Positions 37,185-46,617 of a stretch of DNA of 64,000 nt are shown here, in pieces; position 1 is the first letter of the stretch; every line of letters starts with the position of its first letter. This DNA comes from Streptomyces caelestis (GTDB taxonomy: Bacteria > Actinomycetota > Actinomycetes > Streptomycetales > Streptomycetaceae). A model generated the notes under the pieces. It did not search any database and was not told the origin of the DNA. It was given only the letters and a program-made list of their open reading frames with translations. Location: contig NZ_LGCN01000210.1 of assembly GCF_001279005.1 (NCBI RefSeq), positions 1 through 64,000 of the forward strand. The letters are read 5' to 3'. The position numbers and the translations under genes were made by a program.

Positions 37185-40100
37185 ATGACATTTGGCATAG
37201 GCACCTCAAAACGGGGTGCGGGGGGTGCGTGGCGGTGGGGGCGACGCCTCGTCGTGCCCACGGTTGCGTTGGCGCTGCTGGCCCCGGTCGGTCAGCTGCC
37301 GGCCGCGGTGGCCGGCGAGCAGGGACTGGGGCGCCCTGATGTGCCCAAACCCCGCGTGAGCAAGGTCGAAGAAGTCAAGGGCCTGGGCGCGAAGAAGGCA
37401 CGCCAGAAGGTCTCCGAGGGCAGGAAGGCCGGCGAACAGCGAGCCCGTAAAGCCAAGGAAGAGCAGACAGCTGCCTGGCCCAAGCCCGATGCGGCCACCA
37501 CGACACTCTCCGCGGACAAAGCAGCTGAGGTGGACCTTGCGGGAACGCCTGTGGCCGCGCAACCGGTGAAGAGCCGGAGCATGCCGGCGGCCGCAGGGTC
37601 CGTGGACTTCACGGTCCTCGACCAGAAGGCCGCCCGCAAGACCGGCATCACCGGTGTGCTCTTCACAGCCAGCGCCGACACCGCCGGTACGGCGGCAGTC
37701 AGCGTCGACTACAGCGACTTCGCATCCATGATCGGTGGCGGCTGGTCGGAGCGCCTGCGTCTCGTGCAGCTGCCTGCCTGTGCGCTGACGACTCCGTCAA
37801 AGACGGAGTGCCGCAAGCAGACCCCGCTCTCCTCAACCAACGACTCCGCACAGCAGACCGTCTCTGCGCAGGTCCCGCTCGCTGAGACCACGTCCGGTGC
37901 CTCCACGCAGCTTGCCTCGGCGAACAGACTCAACGGTGTCACCGTGTTCGCGGTGACGGCGGCGGCTGCCGGAGCGGGGGCGTCACCCAAGGGGACCGGC
38001 GATTACTCCGCAACCGCACTCGCGCCGTCGTCGTCGTGGGAGGCCGGCGGCAGTTCGGGTTCGTTCACCTGGAATTACGGCCTGACTTTGCCTCCGGCCG
38101 CGGCCGGTCCCGCACCGAGCCTGGGCCTGTCGTATGACTCGGGCAGCATCGACGGACGCACCGCCTCCACCAACAACCAGGGCACCTCGGTCGGTGAAGG
38201 GTTCGCCCTCACCGAGTCCTACATCGAGCGCACTTACAGCAGTTGCGAGGACGACGGCCATGACAAGGTCTTCGACCGCTGCTGGAAGTACGACAACGCC
38301 CGTCTCGTCCTGAACGGCAATTCCAGCCGCATCATCAAGGACAACACCACCGGTGCCTATCGTCTGGAGAACGATGACGCCTCCACGGTGAAGCGCTCGA
38401 CCGGTGCGGACAACGGGGACGACAACGGTGAGTACTGGACCGTCATCACCGGCGACGGAACAAAGTACGTGTTCGGCCTGAACAAGCTCGAGGGGGCAGC
38501 CGACCAACGTACCAACTCCACCTGGACGGCACCGGTCTTCGGTGACGACTCCGGCGAGCCCGGCTACGACAAGGGCAGCACCTTCGCCGACCGTTCGCTG
38601 ACCCAGGCATGGCGGTGGAATCTCGACTACGTCGAGGACATCCACGGCAACGCCTCGACCTACTGGTACACGAAGGAATCCAACCACTACCCGAAGAACA
38701 AGGCCGCTACCGCCAACACCTCTTACGTCCGCGGTGGTTACCTGAACGAGATCAAGTACGGGCTGCGTAAGGGCGCGCTGTTCACGGATGACGCCGATGG
38801 GAAGGTGACCTTCTCGTACGCCGAGCGTTGCACTGTCACGGACTGCGCGGAGCTGACCGAGGACACGGCCAAGCACTGGCCCGATGTTCCCTTCGACAGC
38901 ATCTGCACCAGTGGTGACACCGACTGCAATGCCGCGGGCCCGACCTTCTTCACCCGTAAGCGCCTCACCGGCATCCACACCTTTTCGTGGAACGCCACCA
39001 CCAGCAAGCACGACCCGGTCGACTCATGGGCTCTGACTCAGGAATACCAGGACGCCGGCGACATCGGGGACACCACCGACCACGTCCTGGTCCTCACATC
39101 GATCAAGCGGACGGGCAAGGCCGGCACCGCGATCGACGTCAAACCGGTGGTGTTCACCTACCAGCTGCGCCCCAACCGGGTCGACGGTACGGATGACATC
39201 CTGCCGCTCAAGCGCCATCGCATCGAGACGATCACCTCGGAGACGGGGGCGATCACGACGGTGACGCTGTCGGCGCCGGAGTGCAAGCGCAGCGAGGTCC
39301 TCGGAGCCGCGCAGGACTCCAACACCCGCTCCTGCTACCCGCAGTACTGGCACATCAACGGTGCCACGGAAGCGTCGGTGGACTGGTTCCACAAGTACCG
39401 TGTACTCGCGGTCGGAGTTGCCGATCCGGCCGGGCAGAACCAGACGGTCGAGAACGCCTACGACTACTCGGGCGCCGCGTGGCACTACGCCGACGACCCG
39501 TTCACGCCGAAGGACGAGCGGACCTGGTCCGAGTGGCGTGGTTACCGCGATGTCACCGTATACGCCGGCGCGCTGGGCACCACCCGTTCCAAGACGGTCT
39601 CCCGCTACCTGCAGGGCATGCACGGGGACAAGAAGAAGGACGGCACCACCAGGACCGTCAGCGTCGAGCCGCTGATGGACACCGACGTCGACTTCCCCGC
39701 CCTGACCGACAGCGACCAGTACGCGGGCCAGATGCTGCAGAAGGTCGCCTACAACGGCAGCCAGCCCATCTCGACCTCGTACACCAACTACACCTCCAAG
39801 AACACCGCCACGCAGACGGTGCCCGACGCGGCCGCTCACATCGCACGCTGGACACGACCCAACACCTCCTACGCGAGCACCTACCTGACCGCGTCGAAGT
39901 CCTGGCGCACCCATGTCATCACCAATCGCTACGACGACCTGGGCATGGTCAGAGAAGTCGACGACTACGGGCAGAAGGGCCTGGGCGGTGACGAGACCTG
40001 CACCCGCACCTGGTACGCCCGCAACGTGGATGCCGGCATCAACAGCCTGGTCTCGCGCACCCGGACCGTCGGCAAGCAATGCTCCACCGCCGACACCGCA

Positions 40101-43100
40101 CTCGACCTGCCCGCCGACGACAAGCGCCGCGGTGACGTCCTTGCGGACGCAGCGGTCGGCTATGACGGTGCGAGCACCTGGTCGGAGTCGATGAAGCCGA
40201 CCAAGGGACTGGTCACCTGGACCGGCCGCGCCAAGAGCTATGCCTCCGGCAGCCCGAGCTGGCAGACGATCACCAGCAGCGCCACCACGGACTACGACAC
40301 TCTCGGCCGCCTCACCAAGGTGACCGACGCGGACGGCCAGCCGACCACCACCGCCTACACCCCGGTCGCCGCCGGCCCGCTCACCAAGACCATCACCACC
40401 AACCCACTGGGGCACAGGGCCACAAGCTTCCTCGACCCGCGCCGGGGCCAGGCGCTGCGCATGTACGACGCGAACCTGAAGAAGACCGAACTCGCCTACG
40501 ACGCACTCGGCCGGCTCACCTCCGTGTGGCTCCCCAACCGCTCGAGCGCCAGTGAAAGCCCCAGCTCCAAGTTCGCCTACCACATGGACAACAAGAACCA
40601 GTCCTGGGTGTCCTCCTCAACGCTGAAGAAGGACGGCGAGACCTACACCACCAGCTACGCCATCTTCGACTCGCTGCTGCGTCCCCTGCAGACCCAGTCG
40701 GAGACACCGAAGGGTGGCCGTCTGCTGACCGACACCCGCTACGACACCCGTGGTCTCCCGTACGAGTCCTACGCGGACATTTTCGACACCACCAGCACTC
40801 CCAACGGTACATACACCCGCGCCGAGTACGGGGAGGCACCCAAGCAGAGCGGAACGGTCTTCGACGGGGCCGGCCGGGCCACCAAGAGCACCCTGCACGT
40901 CATGGGCGTCGAGAAGTGGTCCACCACCACCAGCTACACCGGTGACTCCACCGCCACCACCGCCCTGGACGGTGGCACCGCCACCCGCGCCATCACCGAC
41001 ATCCGCGGCCGTACCCTCGAGACCCGTGAATACGCCGGTGGCGCCCCGGCCGACCCCCAGTACGGTGACAGCCCCGGCACCAGCTACGCGTCCACGAAGT
41101 TCCACTACACCCGGGACGGTCTGCAGACGCAGATCACCGGCCCGGACGACGCCAAGTGGTCTTACACCTACGACCTGTTCGGCCGCCAGATCACAGCCGT
41201 CGACCCGGACCAGGGCAAGAGCACCACCGAGTACGACGCGCTCGACCGGGCCATCAAGTCCACCGACTCCCGCGGCAAGGCGATCCTGACCGCCTACGAC
41301 GTCCTCGGCCGTCCGACCGGGACCTGGGCCGGGTCCAAGAGCGACGCCAACCAGCTCACCGCCACCAGCTACGACGACCTGCTCGACGGCATGCCGGACA
41401 GCAGCACCCGCTACGTGGGCGGGAAGAACGGCCAGGCGTACACCGACACGGTCACCGAATACGACACGCTGTCCCGCCCCGCGGTCAGCAAGCTGGAACT
41501 CCCCTCCGGCGATCCGTTCGTGAAGGCCGGTGCACCGGCGACGCTGGAGTTCGAGACCGCCTACAACCCAGACGGCACCCTCAAGCACACCAAAGAGCCG
41601 GCTCTGGGGGGCCTGCCCTCCGAGATCGTCGAGTACGACTACAACAAGCTCGGGCAGGTCACCTCGGTCGGCGGTTCCACCGGCTACCTCCTGGACGCCG
41701 AGTACTCGCCGATCGGCCAGCCCACCCAGCTCACGCTGGGCACCGCCGATACGGACGACCACAAGAAGTCCTACATCAACAACCGCTACGAGCGGGGCAC
41801 CGACCGCCTGATCAGCAGCTTCGTCACCGACGACACCCACAGTTACCAGCTGCAGAACCTCAACTACACCTACGACCAGGCCGGCAACGTCACCTCCATC
41901 GCCGACCCCACGACACTGGGCGGCACCAGCAGCGCCGAGACCCAGTGCTTCGCCTACGACGGCCACCGCCGCCTCACCGAAGCCTGGACACCCAGCTCCC
42001 AGAAGTGCTCCGACACCCGCAGCACCAGCGACCTGTCCGGCCCGGCTCCGTACTGGACCAGCTACACCTACAACAAGGCGGGCCAGCGCACCACAGAAAC
42101 CACCCACAAGACCACCGGTGACACCAAGACCACCTACTGCTACACCAAAACCGATCAGCCCCACTTCCTGACCGGCACCACCACCAAGAGCGACTGCACC
42201 AGCCCGGAGAAGACCTACACCCCCGACGCGACCGGGAACACCACCAAGCGCCCCGGCGCGACGGCGATCCAAGACCTCGCATGGTCCGAGGAAGGCAAGC
42301 TCGCCAAGCTCACCGAAAACGGCAAAGCCACGGACTACCTCTACGACGCCTCAGGTGAACTCCTGATCCGCAGCACCGCCGGAGGCGAGCGGATCCTGTA
42401 CGCCGGCGCCACCGAACTCCACCTGCGCGCCGACGGCACCACCTGGGCCCAGCGCTACTACACCGCCGATGGCCAGACCATCGCCACCCGCTCCAACGAA
42501 ACCCTCAGCAACAAGCTCACCTACCTGGCCGGCGACCACCACGGCACGATGTCCCTGGCCATCAACGCCGACGCCACCCAGACCCACAGCAAGCGCTACA
42601 CCAGCCCCTTCGGCGCCGAACGCGGCAAGCCCACCGGCACACCCTGGCCCGACGACAAGGGATTCCTCGGCAAAACCAACGACGAAACCACCGGCCTCAC
42701 CCACATCGGCGCCCGCGAATACGACCCGACCATCGGCCAGTTCATCAGCGTCGACCCCCTCCTCAGCCTCGACCAGCCACAGTCCCTCAACGGCTACAGC
42801 TACGCCAACCAACACCCCGCCACAGCCTCCGACCCCACCGGTCTCAAAGAAGGCTGCGGCGCCACCTACGCCGTCAGTTCCTGCGGCAATATCCCTGGAA
42901 AGTCGGGAGTCAACAACGCAGTCAGCGGAGGCAACCCCGGCAGCCCCGGAAACTCCGGCAGCAAGAAACCGTACGGCGGCGCGATCGGCGGATACCACGA
43001 CGTCGGATACGGCCCCTCACAGGTGCGCCATTCGTCACCGTGGACGCCGCCGCCGCCGTCCCACTTCGAAGTCGTTGCCGCACCGGGACCCGAACCTGAC

Positions 43101-44144
43101 CAGTTCGAGGAAGCCTTCTCCACGGCCCTTGCGAATCTGCAGTCTGACCGAATGTACAACTACCTGCCGGACCATGAACTCATGGCACTGGCCGGCGCGT
43201 CGGTCTGCGAAGAATACATCGAATGCTCCTACGAGCTGCACCACTACTTCGTCTGGGACCTTCGATACTCGCCGGAATACATCGAGTCAATGGGCCCCAT
43301 GGTCGGAAGTATCGGAGGAACCCCGTACAGCCTTCGCGGTAAGGGGAATCCCCCGGCGAGCGGGCCGTGGAAGGAAACTCGCGACATCTCATGCATCAGG
43401 TGCTTCCTCGCCGGGACCGACGTCCTCATGGCAGACGGCTCCACCAAGGACATCGAAAATGTAGAGCTGGGCGATGAGGTACTGGCGGCCAACCCGGAAA
43501 CCGGCGAGCTGGGCCCTCGCGAGGTAACTCGCCTCATCCGCACCGAAGACGACAAGCACTTCAACACGCTCTCCATCACCACCGACGAGGGTATAGAAGA
43601 GCTCACGGCGACACACGAACACCCATTCTGGTCACCCTCAGAGCAGAGCTGGATAGCAGCCGGCGACCTCACGTCGGGCATGACCCTGCTCACCGATGAC
43701 GACCGCACCGTCATCGTCACAGCTAACAAGCCCTTCACACAGCACGCTCGCACGTACAACCTTACTGTCGACGACCTCCACACGTACTATGTGCTGGCGG
43801 GCGCCACTCCGGTACTGGTTCACAATTCCAACTGTTCCCTCACAACGATGTCTTCTGTCATCGGCAAGGATTCAGCGCTGACGAAGGCCGCGCAGCAGGC
43901 AGGGAAGAATCAGAAGGTTCAGGCCGATCTGGACAGCCTGTTCCAGCAGCTGTCGCGCGGAAATATGAATCCGGGCCTCGGAAGTAAGGCGTTGGCCGGA
44001 ACGGATGTCACCTACGCGCGAGGAAGGAACGGCGGTCGCCTGTTCTTCCGGAACGTTGACGGAGGGGTTCAGGTCGTTGGGAAGTCCGATAAAGCGAACG
44101 AGTCCAAGGTGATTGCGAGGCTGAATCAGCTCTATGGTCAGTGA
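37185..44144 (+). CDS. RHS-repeat polymorphic toxin with Hint domain and C-terminal toxin tip
   Basis: About 2319 residues. Signal peptide near residues 18-45 (RRLVVPTVALALLAPVGQLP), then a charged coiled stretch. About 270-1885 form the RHS/YD shell: LSYDSGSIDGRTASTNNQ entry domain and many repeats such as YDTLGRLTKVTDADGQ, closed by the core motif IGAREYDPTIGQFISVDPLL and SDPTGLKEG. A Hint autoprotease domain (about 2070-2214) opens with CFLAGTDVLMADGS, has ATHEHPFW, and ends VLVHN; it should release the tip. The last 105 residues (2215-2319) are a short toxin with GRNGGRLFFRNVDGGVQVVG, reminiscent of RelE/ParE-type RNases. ATG 37185 was chosen for GGATGGG upstream; longer in-frame starts at 37161 and 37071 exist. 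The stop overlaps the immunity gene. Confidence 0.92.
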   Translation: MTFGIGTSKRGAGGAWRWGRRLVVPTVALALLAPVGQLPAAVAGEQGLGRPDVPKPRVSKVEEVKGLGAKKARQKVSEGRKAGEQRARKAKEEQTAAWPKPDAATTTLSADKAAEVDLAGTPVAAQPVKSRSMPAAAGSVDFTVLDQKAARKTGITGVLFTASADTAGTAAVSVDYSDFASMIGGGWSERLRLVQLPACALTTPSKTECRKQTPLSSTNDSAQQTVSAQVPLAETTSGASTQLASANRLNGVTVFAVTAAAAGAGASPKGTGDYSATALAPSSSWEAGGSSGSFTWNYGLTLPPAAAGPAPSLGLSYDSGSIDGRTASTNNQGTSVGEGFALTESYIERTYSSCEDDGHDKVFDRCWKYDNARLVLNGNSSRIIKDNTTGAYRLENDDASTVKRSTGADNGDDNGEYWTVITGDGTKYVFGLNKLEGAADQRTNSTWTAPVFGDDSGEPGYDKGSTFADRSLTQAWRWNLDYVEDIHGNASTYWYTKESNHYPKNKAATANTSYVRGGYLNEIKYGLRKGALFTDDADGKVTFSYAERCTVTDCAELTEDTAKHWPDVPFDSICTSGDTDCNAAGPTFFTRKRLTGIHTFSWNATTSKHDPVDSWALTQEYQDAGDIGDTTDHVLVLTSIKRTGKAGTAIDVKPVVFTYQLRPNRVDGTDDILPLKRHRIETITSETGAITTVTLSAPECKRSEVLGAAQDSNTRSCYPQYWHINGATEASVDWFHKYRVLAVGVADPAGQNQTVENAYDYSGAAWHYADDPFTPKDERTWSEWRGYRDVTVYAGALGTTRSKTVSRYLQGMHGDKKKDGTTRTVSVEPLMDTDVDFPALTDSDQYAGQMLQKVAYNGSQPISTSYTNYTSKNTATQTVPDAAAHIARWTRPNTSYASTYLTASKSWRTHVITNRYDDLGMVREVDDYGQKGLGGDETCTRTWYARNVDAGINSLVSRTRTVGKQCSTADTALDLPADDKRRGDVLADAAVGYDGASTWSESMKPTKGLVTWTGRAKSYASGSPSWQTITSSATTDYDTLGRLTKVTDADGQPTTTAYTPVAAGPLTKTITTNPLGHRATSFLDPRRGQALRMYDANLKKTELAYDALGRLTSVWLPNRSSASESPSSKFAYHMDNKNQSWVSSSTLKKDGETYTTSYAIFDSLLRPLQTQSETPKGGRLLTDTRYDTRGLPYESYADIFDTTSTPNGTYTRAEYGEAPKQSGTVFDGAGRATKSTLHVMGVEKWSTTTSYTGDSTATTALDGGTATRAITDIRGRTLETREYAGGAPADPQYGDSPGTSYASTKFHYTRDGLQTQITGPDDAKWSYTYDLFGRQITAVDPDQGKSTTEYDALDRAIKSTDSRGKAILTAYDVLGRPTGTWAGSKSDANQLTATSYDDLLDGMPDSSTRYVGGKNGQAYTDTVTEYDTLSRPAVSKLELPSGDPFVKAGAPATLEFETAYNPDGTLKHTKEPALGGLPSEIVEYDYNKLGQVTSVGGSTGYLLDAEYSPIGQPTQLTLGTADTDDHKKSYINNRYERGTDRLISSFVTDDTHSYQLQNLNYTYDQAGNVTSIADPTTLGGTSSAETQCFAYDGHRRLTEAWTPSSQKCSDTRSTSDLSGPAPYWTSYTYNKAGQRTTETTHKTTGDTKTTYCYTKTDQPHFLTGTTTKSDCTSPEKTYTPDATGNTTKRPGATAIQDLAWSEEGKLAKLTENGKATDYLYDASGELLIRSTAGGERILYAGATELHLRADGTTWAQRYYTADGQTIATRSNETLSNKLTYLAGDHHGTMSLAINADATQTHSKRYTSPFGAERGKPTGTPWPDDKGFLGKTNDETTGLTHIGAREYDPTIGQFISVDPLLSLDQPQSLNGYSYANQHPATASDPTGLKEGCGATYAVSSCGNIPGKSGVNNAVSGGNPGSPGNSGSKKPYGGAIGGYHDVGYGPSQVRHSSPWTPPPPSHFEVVAAPGPEPDQFEEAFSTALANLQSDRMYNYLPDHELMALAGASVCEEYIECSYELHHYFVWDLRYSPEYIESMGPMVGSIGGTPYSLRGKGNPPASGPWKETRDISCIRCFLAGTDVLMADGSTKDIENVELGDEVLAANPETGELGPREVTRLIRTEDDKHFNTLSITTDEGIEELTATHEHPFWSPSEQSWIAAGDLTSGMTLLTDDDRTVIVTANKPFTQHARTYNLTVDDLHTYYVLAGATPVLVHNSNCSLTTMSSVIGKDSALTKAAQQAGKNQKVQADLDSLFQQLSRGNMNPGLGSKALAGTDVTYARGRNGGRLFFRNVDGGVQVVGKSDKANESKVIARLNQLYGQ

Positions 44145-44472
44145 CCCTCTCTATCGCGTAGAGAACCAGCAGTTCAGCGCACTCTTCATGTTGGGCGCAG
44201 AGGACGACAAGGAAACCGTTGAGAATGTAGACGCGGAACTCACCCTCCCGGATGGGACGCGGTGGAGCGCCACGTTCATGACGCTCCGCGCGATCGCGCA
44301 AGTAATGGATCGATGGAAGGAGACTGGAGAATGCTCCGGCGGGGCATATTTTCAGTGTCCCGATCTCGTGATCATTCCGGAGGGGGGTCTGGCTGCGATG
44401 CTGGATTCCTTCAAGGGGATTATCGATTCAGGCGGACCTGAAGGAGTCTTGCAGTTCCTGGGCGAAAGCTAG
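44134..44472 (+). CDS. Probable immunity protein to the adjacent RHS toxin
   Basis: 112 residues, acidic, no signal peptide, hence cytoplasmic. Its ATG lies inside the toxin gene and overlaps it by 11 bp, guaranteeing coexpression with the toxin. Predicted alternate beta/alpha content (FSALFMLGAEDDKETVENVD, ELTLPDGTRWSATF, DLVIIPEGGLAAML). No named immunity family could be assigned. Position, size and charge opposite to the basic toxin tip are what polymorphic toxin systems show; function is therefore inferred. The RBS is weak, consistent with translational coupling. A hairpin terminator follows 31 bp downstream. Confidence 0.75.
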   Translation: MVSDPLYRVENQQFSALFMLGAEDDKETVENVDAELTLPDGTRWSATFMTLRAIAQVMDRWKETGECSGGAYFQCPDLVIIPEGGLAAMLDSFKGIIDSGGPEGVLQFLGES

Positions 44473-44884
44473 CTCGCCCGTAGGTGCTGTCGAAGAGTGA
44501 GGCAGGATGCCCCTTTCCCGATTGGCGGAGAAAGGGGCATCCTGGTCTTTGACGCTGAGATTGAAAGGGTGGGGTGACAGCGGGCGACGACCGCAGTGGG
44601 CGGGTCGTCAGGGTCGCCGTCCTGGCTGCCGAGGGCGTGGCCCAAGGCGTCGATGGCGTCCCGCTGGAGTCGGAGTCGTACGTGGGCATAGACGCCGGCG
44701 GTGACGCCGATGTGGGCGTGGCCCAAAAGCTCCTTGAACACCACGAGGTCGACGCCCTGTTCCAGGAGCAGGGTGGCGGTCGAATGTCGAAGGTCGTGGA
44801 AACGGACGCGGCGGAGTCCGGCCCGGTCGAGGAAGCTACGGAAGCGACGGGTGAGGTTGGCAGGGTCGATAGGGGGCCTTGACC
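44469..44884 (-). pseudogene. Tyrosine recombinase (integrase), C-terminal fragment
   Basis: The last 135 or so codons of a phage/ICE-type integrase: PPIDPANLTRRFRSFLDRAG, VRFHDLRHSTATLLLEQGVD (catalytic H-x-x-R), LLGHAHIGVTAGVYAHV (His and catalytic Tyr). Everything upstream, including the first catalytic Arg and arm-binding domain, is absent; at about 44884 the sequence switches to an IS1380-like transposase. A relic of an integrated element that once sat at the downstream end of the toxin locus. Confidence 0.82.
44504..44543 (+). terminator. Hairpin terminator after immunity gene
   Basis: AGGATGCCCCTTTC and GAAAGGGGCATCCT form a perfect 14-bp stem with a 12-base loop, followed by TTT. Typical intrinsic terminator of the toxin-immunity unit, lying over the end of the integrase remnant on the other strand. 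Confidence 0.85.
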
Positions 44885-45283
44885 CAAGGCCCGTGCCAGG
44901 AGCGACCACACATGCCGCCGTACCTTCGCTCTTGCCCGTGAGAGGGCGGCCATGACCTCGCCGTCCAGATCCATCAGCGTGCGCCGGGTGGTGGAGTCCG
45001 AGACCGGCGGCCCGAACAGACGCCGGTGGTGGGCCTGGAGTTGTTCGGCTTCGGTCAGATTCGCGGCCTCGAGCACGATCGCGACGGCGTGCTGGACCAC
45101 GACGTGGGCCCGCTCGCGCCAGCTGTGCCCGGCTCCGGCGGGAAGCACCTCGGCCAGACCCCCGGTCAGCCCGACCCGGTCCGCGACCTTCCGCAGCAGC
45201 ACCGCTCCGGCATGCCCCACCAGCCCCTTCCCGCCGGCCGTCACGGACAGCCGCCGGTCCCACCCCGTAAGCTCGCTCACCAT
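44885..45283 (-). pseudogene. IS1380-family transposase, N-terminal fragment
   Basis: About 133 codons from an ATG at 45283: SELTGWDRRLSVTAGGKGLV, HAGAVLLRKVADRVGL, and RRLFGPPVSDSTTRRTLMDL are typical of the start of IS1380-type DDE transposases in Streptomyces. The catalytic core (about 300 further residues) is missing because an integrase fragment follows in another frame. No clear terminal inverted repeat was found. Inactive insertion-sequence remnant. Confidence 0.68.
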
Positions 45284-45508
45284 ATTGGTGCCCTGATTAT
45301 CGCGACAGATACGACTTCGACACTCGCATCCTCGCAGGTCAGCGGCATCTTTCTGCTACCGGGTCGTCAGATCACCCAATTCCGCTGAATACCCAGGGCC
45401 AACTGACACCGCAGCCGCGGTCGCGTGATGCCCGGTCCACGCTCAACCGAGGACGAACGGAATCCTCTCCGCGAGGCCGCCAGGCGGGGTATCAGCGCGT
45501 CCGGGGAG

Positions 45509-45718
45509 TCATTGCGACCGTTCGCCGACCGTCCAGGTCAGGAAGGCGGTGAAGGTGGCGGGGCGAAGGGTGAGGATCGGGCCTGCCGGGTTCTTGGAGT
45601 CTCGGACGGCGGGGCCCGAGCCGGGTATGTCGGCGACCTCCACGCACGATCCTCCTGTATCGCCACTGTAGCTCGACTTACGCCATGTGATCTCTGTCGG
45701 ATGCGAGATGCTCTCCAT
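45509..45718 (-). CDS. DUF397 domain-containing protein
   Basis: 69-residue protein covering the whole DUF397 domain: ITWRKSSYSGDTGGSCVEVA, VRDSKNPAGPILTL, and FTAFLTWT. In Streptomyces these small proteins are partners of XRE-DUF5753 regulators such as WhiJ and act in development or metabolism control by an unclear mechanism. The gene overlaps the 3' end of the regulator gene by 41 bp in another frame, so the pair is one transcription unit. Confidence 0.92.
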   Translation of the reverse strand: MESISHPTEITWRKSSYSGDTGGSCVEVADIPGSGPAVRDSKNPAGPILTLRPATFTAFLTWTVGERSQ

Positions 45719-46526
45719 AGCGTTCCTCCATCACTCGCCGGATCAGCGCCGCCGAGTCCTTGACGGACAGAGCTGCGGCTTGCAGGTGATCGTAACGGAG
45801 CGATCGGGACTCAACCGCGGCCGGATCGGCCGTCGGGTGCCCTGTCTCGTAGTCCTCGCTATAAACAATGGTGGGATCTCCCGCGAAGCGGAAGATGTCG
45901 AAGGAGCCCATCAATCCGGTATGTACGCCCGTCTCGAACGGCAGCACCTGGACGTTCACACACGGGTTCCGCTCGTGGGACAACAACCTCAACAGTTGCT
46001 GCCGCATGGCCTCCTTGCCGCCGACCTCCTGATGAAGTACGGCCTCGCTGAGGACCGCCCAGAAAACCGGGGGCTCTTCCTTGCCGAAGATGCGCTGCCG
46101 CGCGAGCCGTGCCGAAGTGCGATTGTCCAGGTCGTGGTCACCCATGGCGCTGAGCACCGCGCGGGCGTACGCCTCCGTCTGCAAGAGACCGTGCACGAGC
46201 TGCGGCTGGAAGACGCGGATCGCCTTGGCTCTCGACTCGAGCTCCGCCACTTGCTGGAACCAGGCGGGGAGTTGAGTCCGCATCACCAGCGTGACGAGTC
46301 GGGACAGCAGCCCTCCCGTCCCCAACGCCGCATCGATCCGCTCGCTGAACTCCTGCGTCGGCAGCTTCCTCGCCGTCTCGATCTGCCCGACCAGCGAGCC
46401 CGTGTAGTTGACGATGTCGCCGAGTTGCCGCTGGGTCAGCCCGGCGGCTTCTCGATGGCGCCGCAGCTCGAAGCCGTAGTAGTCCAGCGGTGACGCGCCC
46501 GGGTCGAGGACGTTGATATGGGTCAC
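45678..46526 (-). CDS. XRE-family regulator with DUF5753 domain (WhiJ-like)
   Basis: 282 residues. N-terminal helix-turn-helix (about 10-65): FELRRHREAAGLTQRQLGDI, YTGSLVGQIETARKLP. C-terminal DUF5753 domain (about 90-275): FQPQLVHGLLQTEAYARAVL, RQRIF, LPFETGVHTGLMGSFDIFRF and DPTIVYSEDYETG. The start is GTG 46526 with GAGAGGGGC upstream; the longer frame from 46556 lacks an RBS. It forms the classic Streptomyces triad with the DUF397 gene behind it and a divergent ATP-binding protein gene. Likely binds its own promoter region. Confidence 0.93.
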   Translation of the reverse strand: MTHINVLDPGASPLDYYGFELRRHREAAGLTQRQLGDIVNYTGSLVGQIETARKLPTQEFSERIDAALGTGGLLSRLVTLVMRTQLPAWFQQVAELESRAKAIRVFQPQLVHGLLQTEAYARAVLSAMGDHDLDNRTSARLARQRIFGKEEPPVFWAVLSEAVLHQEVGGKEAMRQQLLRLLSHERNPCVNVQVLPFETGVHTGLMGSFDIFRFAGDPTIVYSEDYETGHPTADPAAVESRSLRYDHLQAAALSVKDSAALIRRVMEERYGEHLASDRDHMA

Positions 46527-46617
46527 GTGGAGCCCCTCTCGCGCAACTCGGTCCACGGCGGGACCGGTTGTATTCGTTCCGTAGCCGAGCGTAGTCAGTC
46601 GAGGTCACCCTTGTGGC

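Noticed and set aside
44469..44884. Active integrase of an ICE
   Set aside because: Only the C-terminal third remains and the N-terminal part is replaced by a transposase fragment; no attachment site or tRNA gene is visible.
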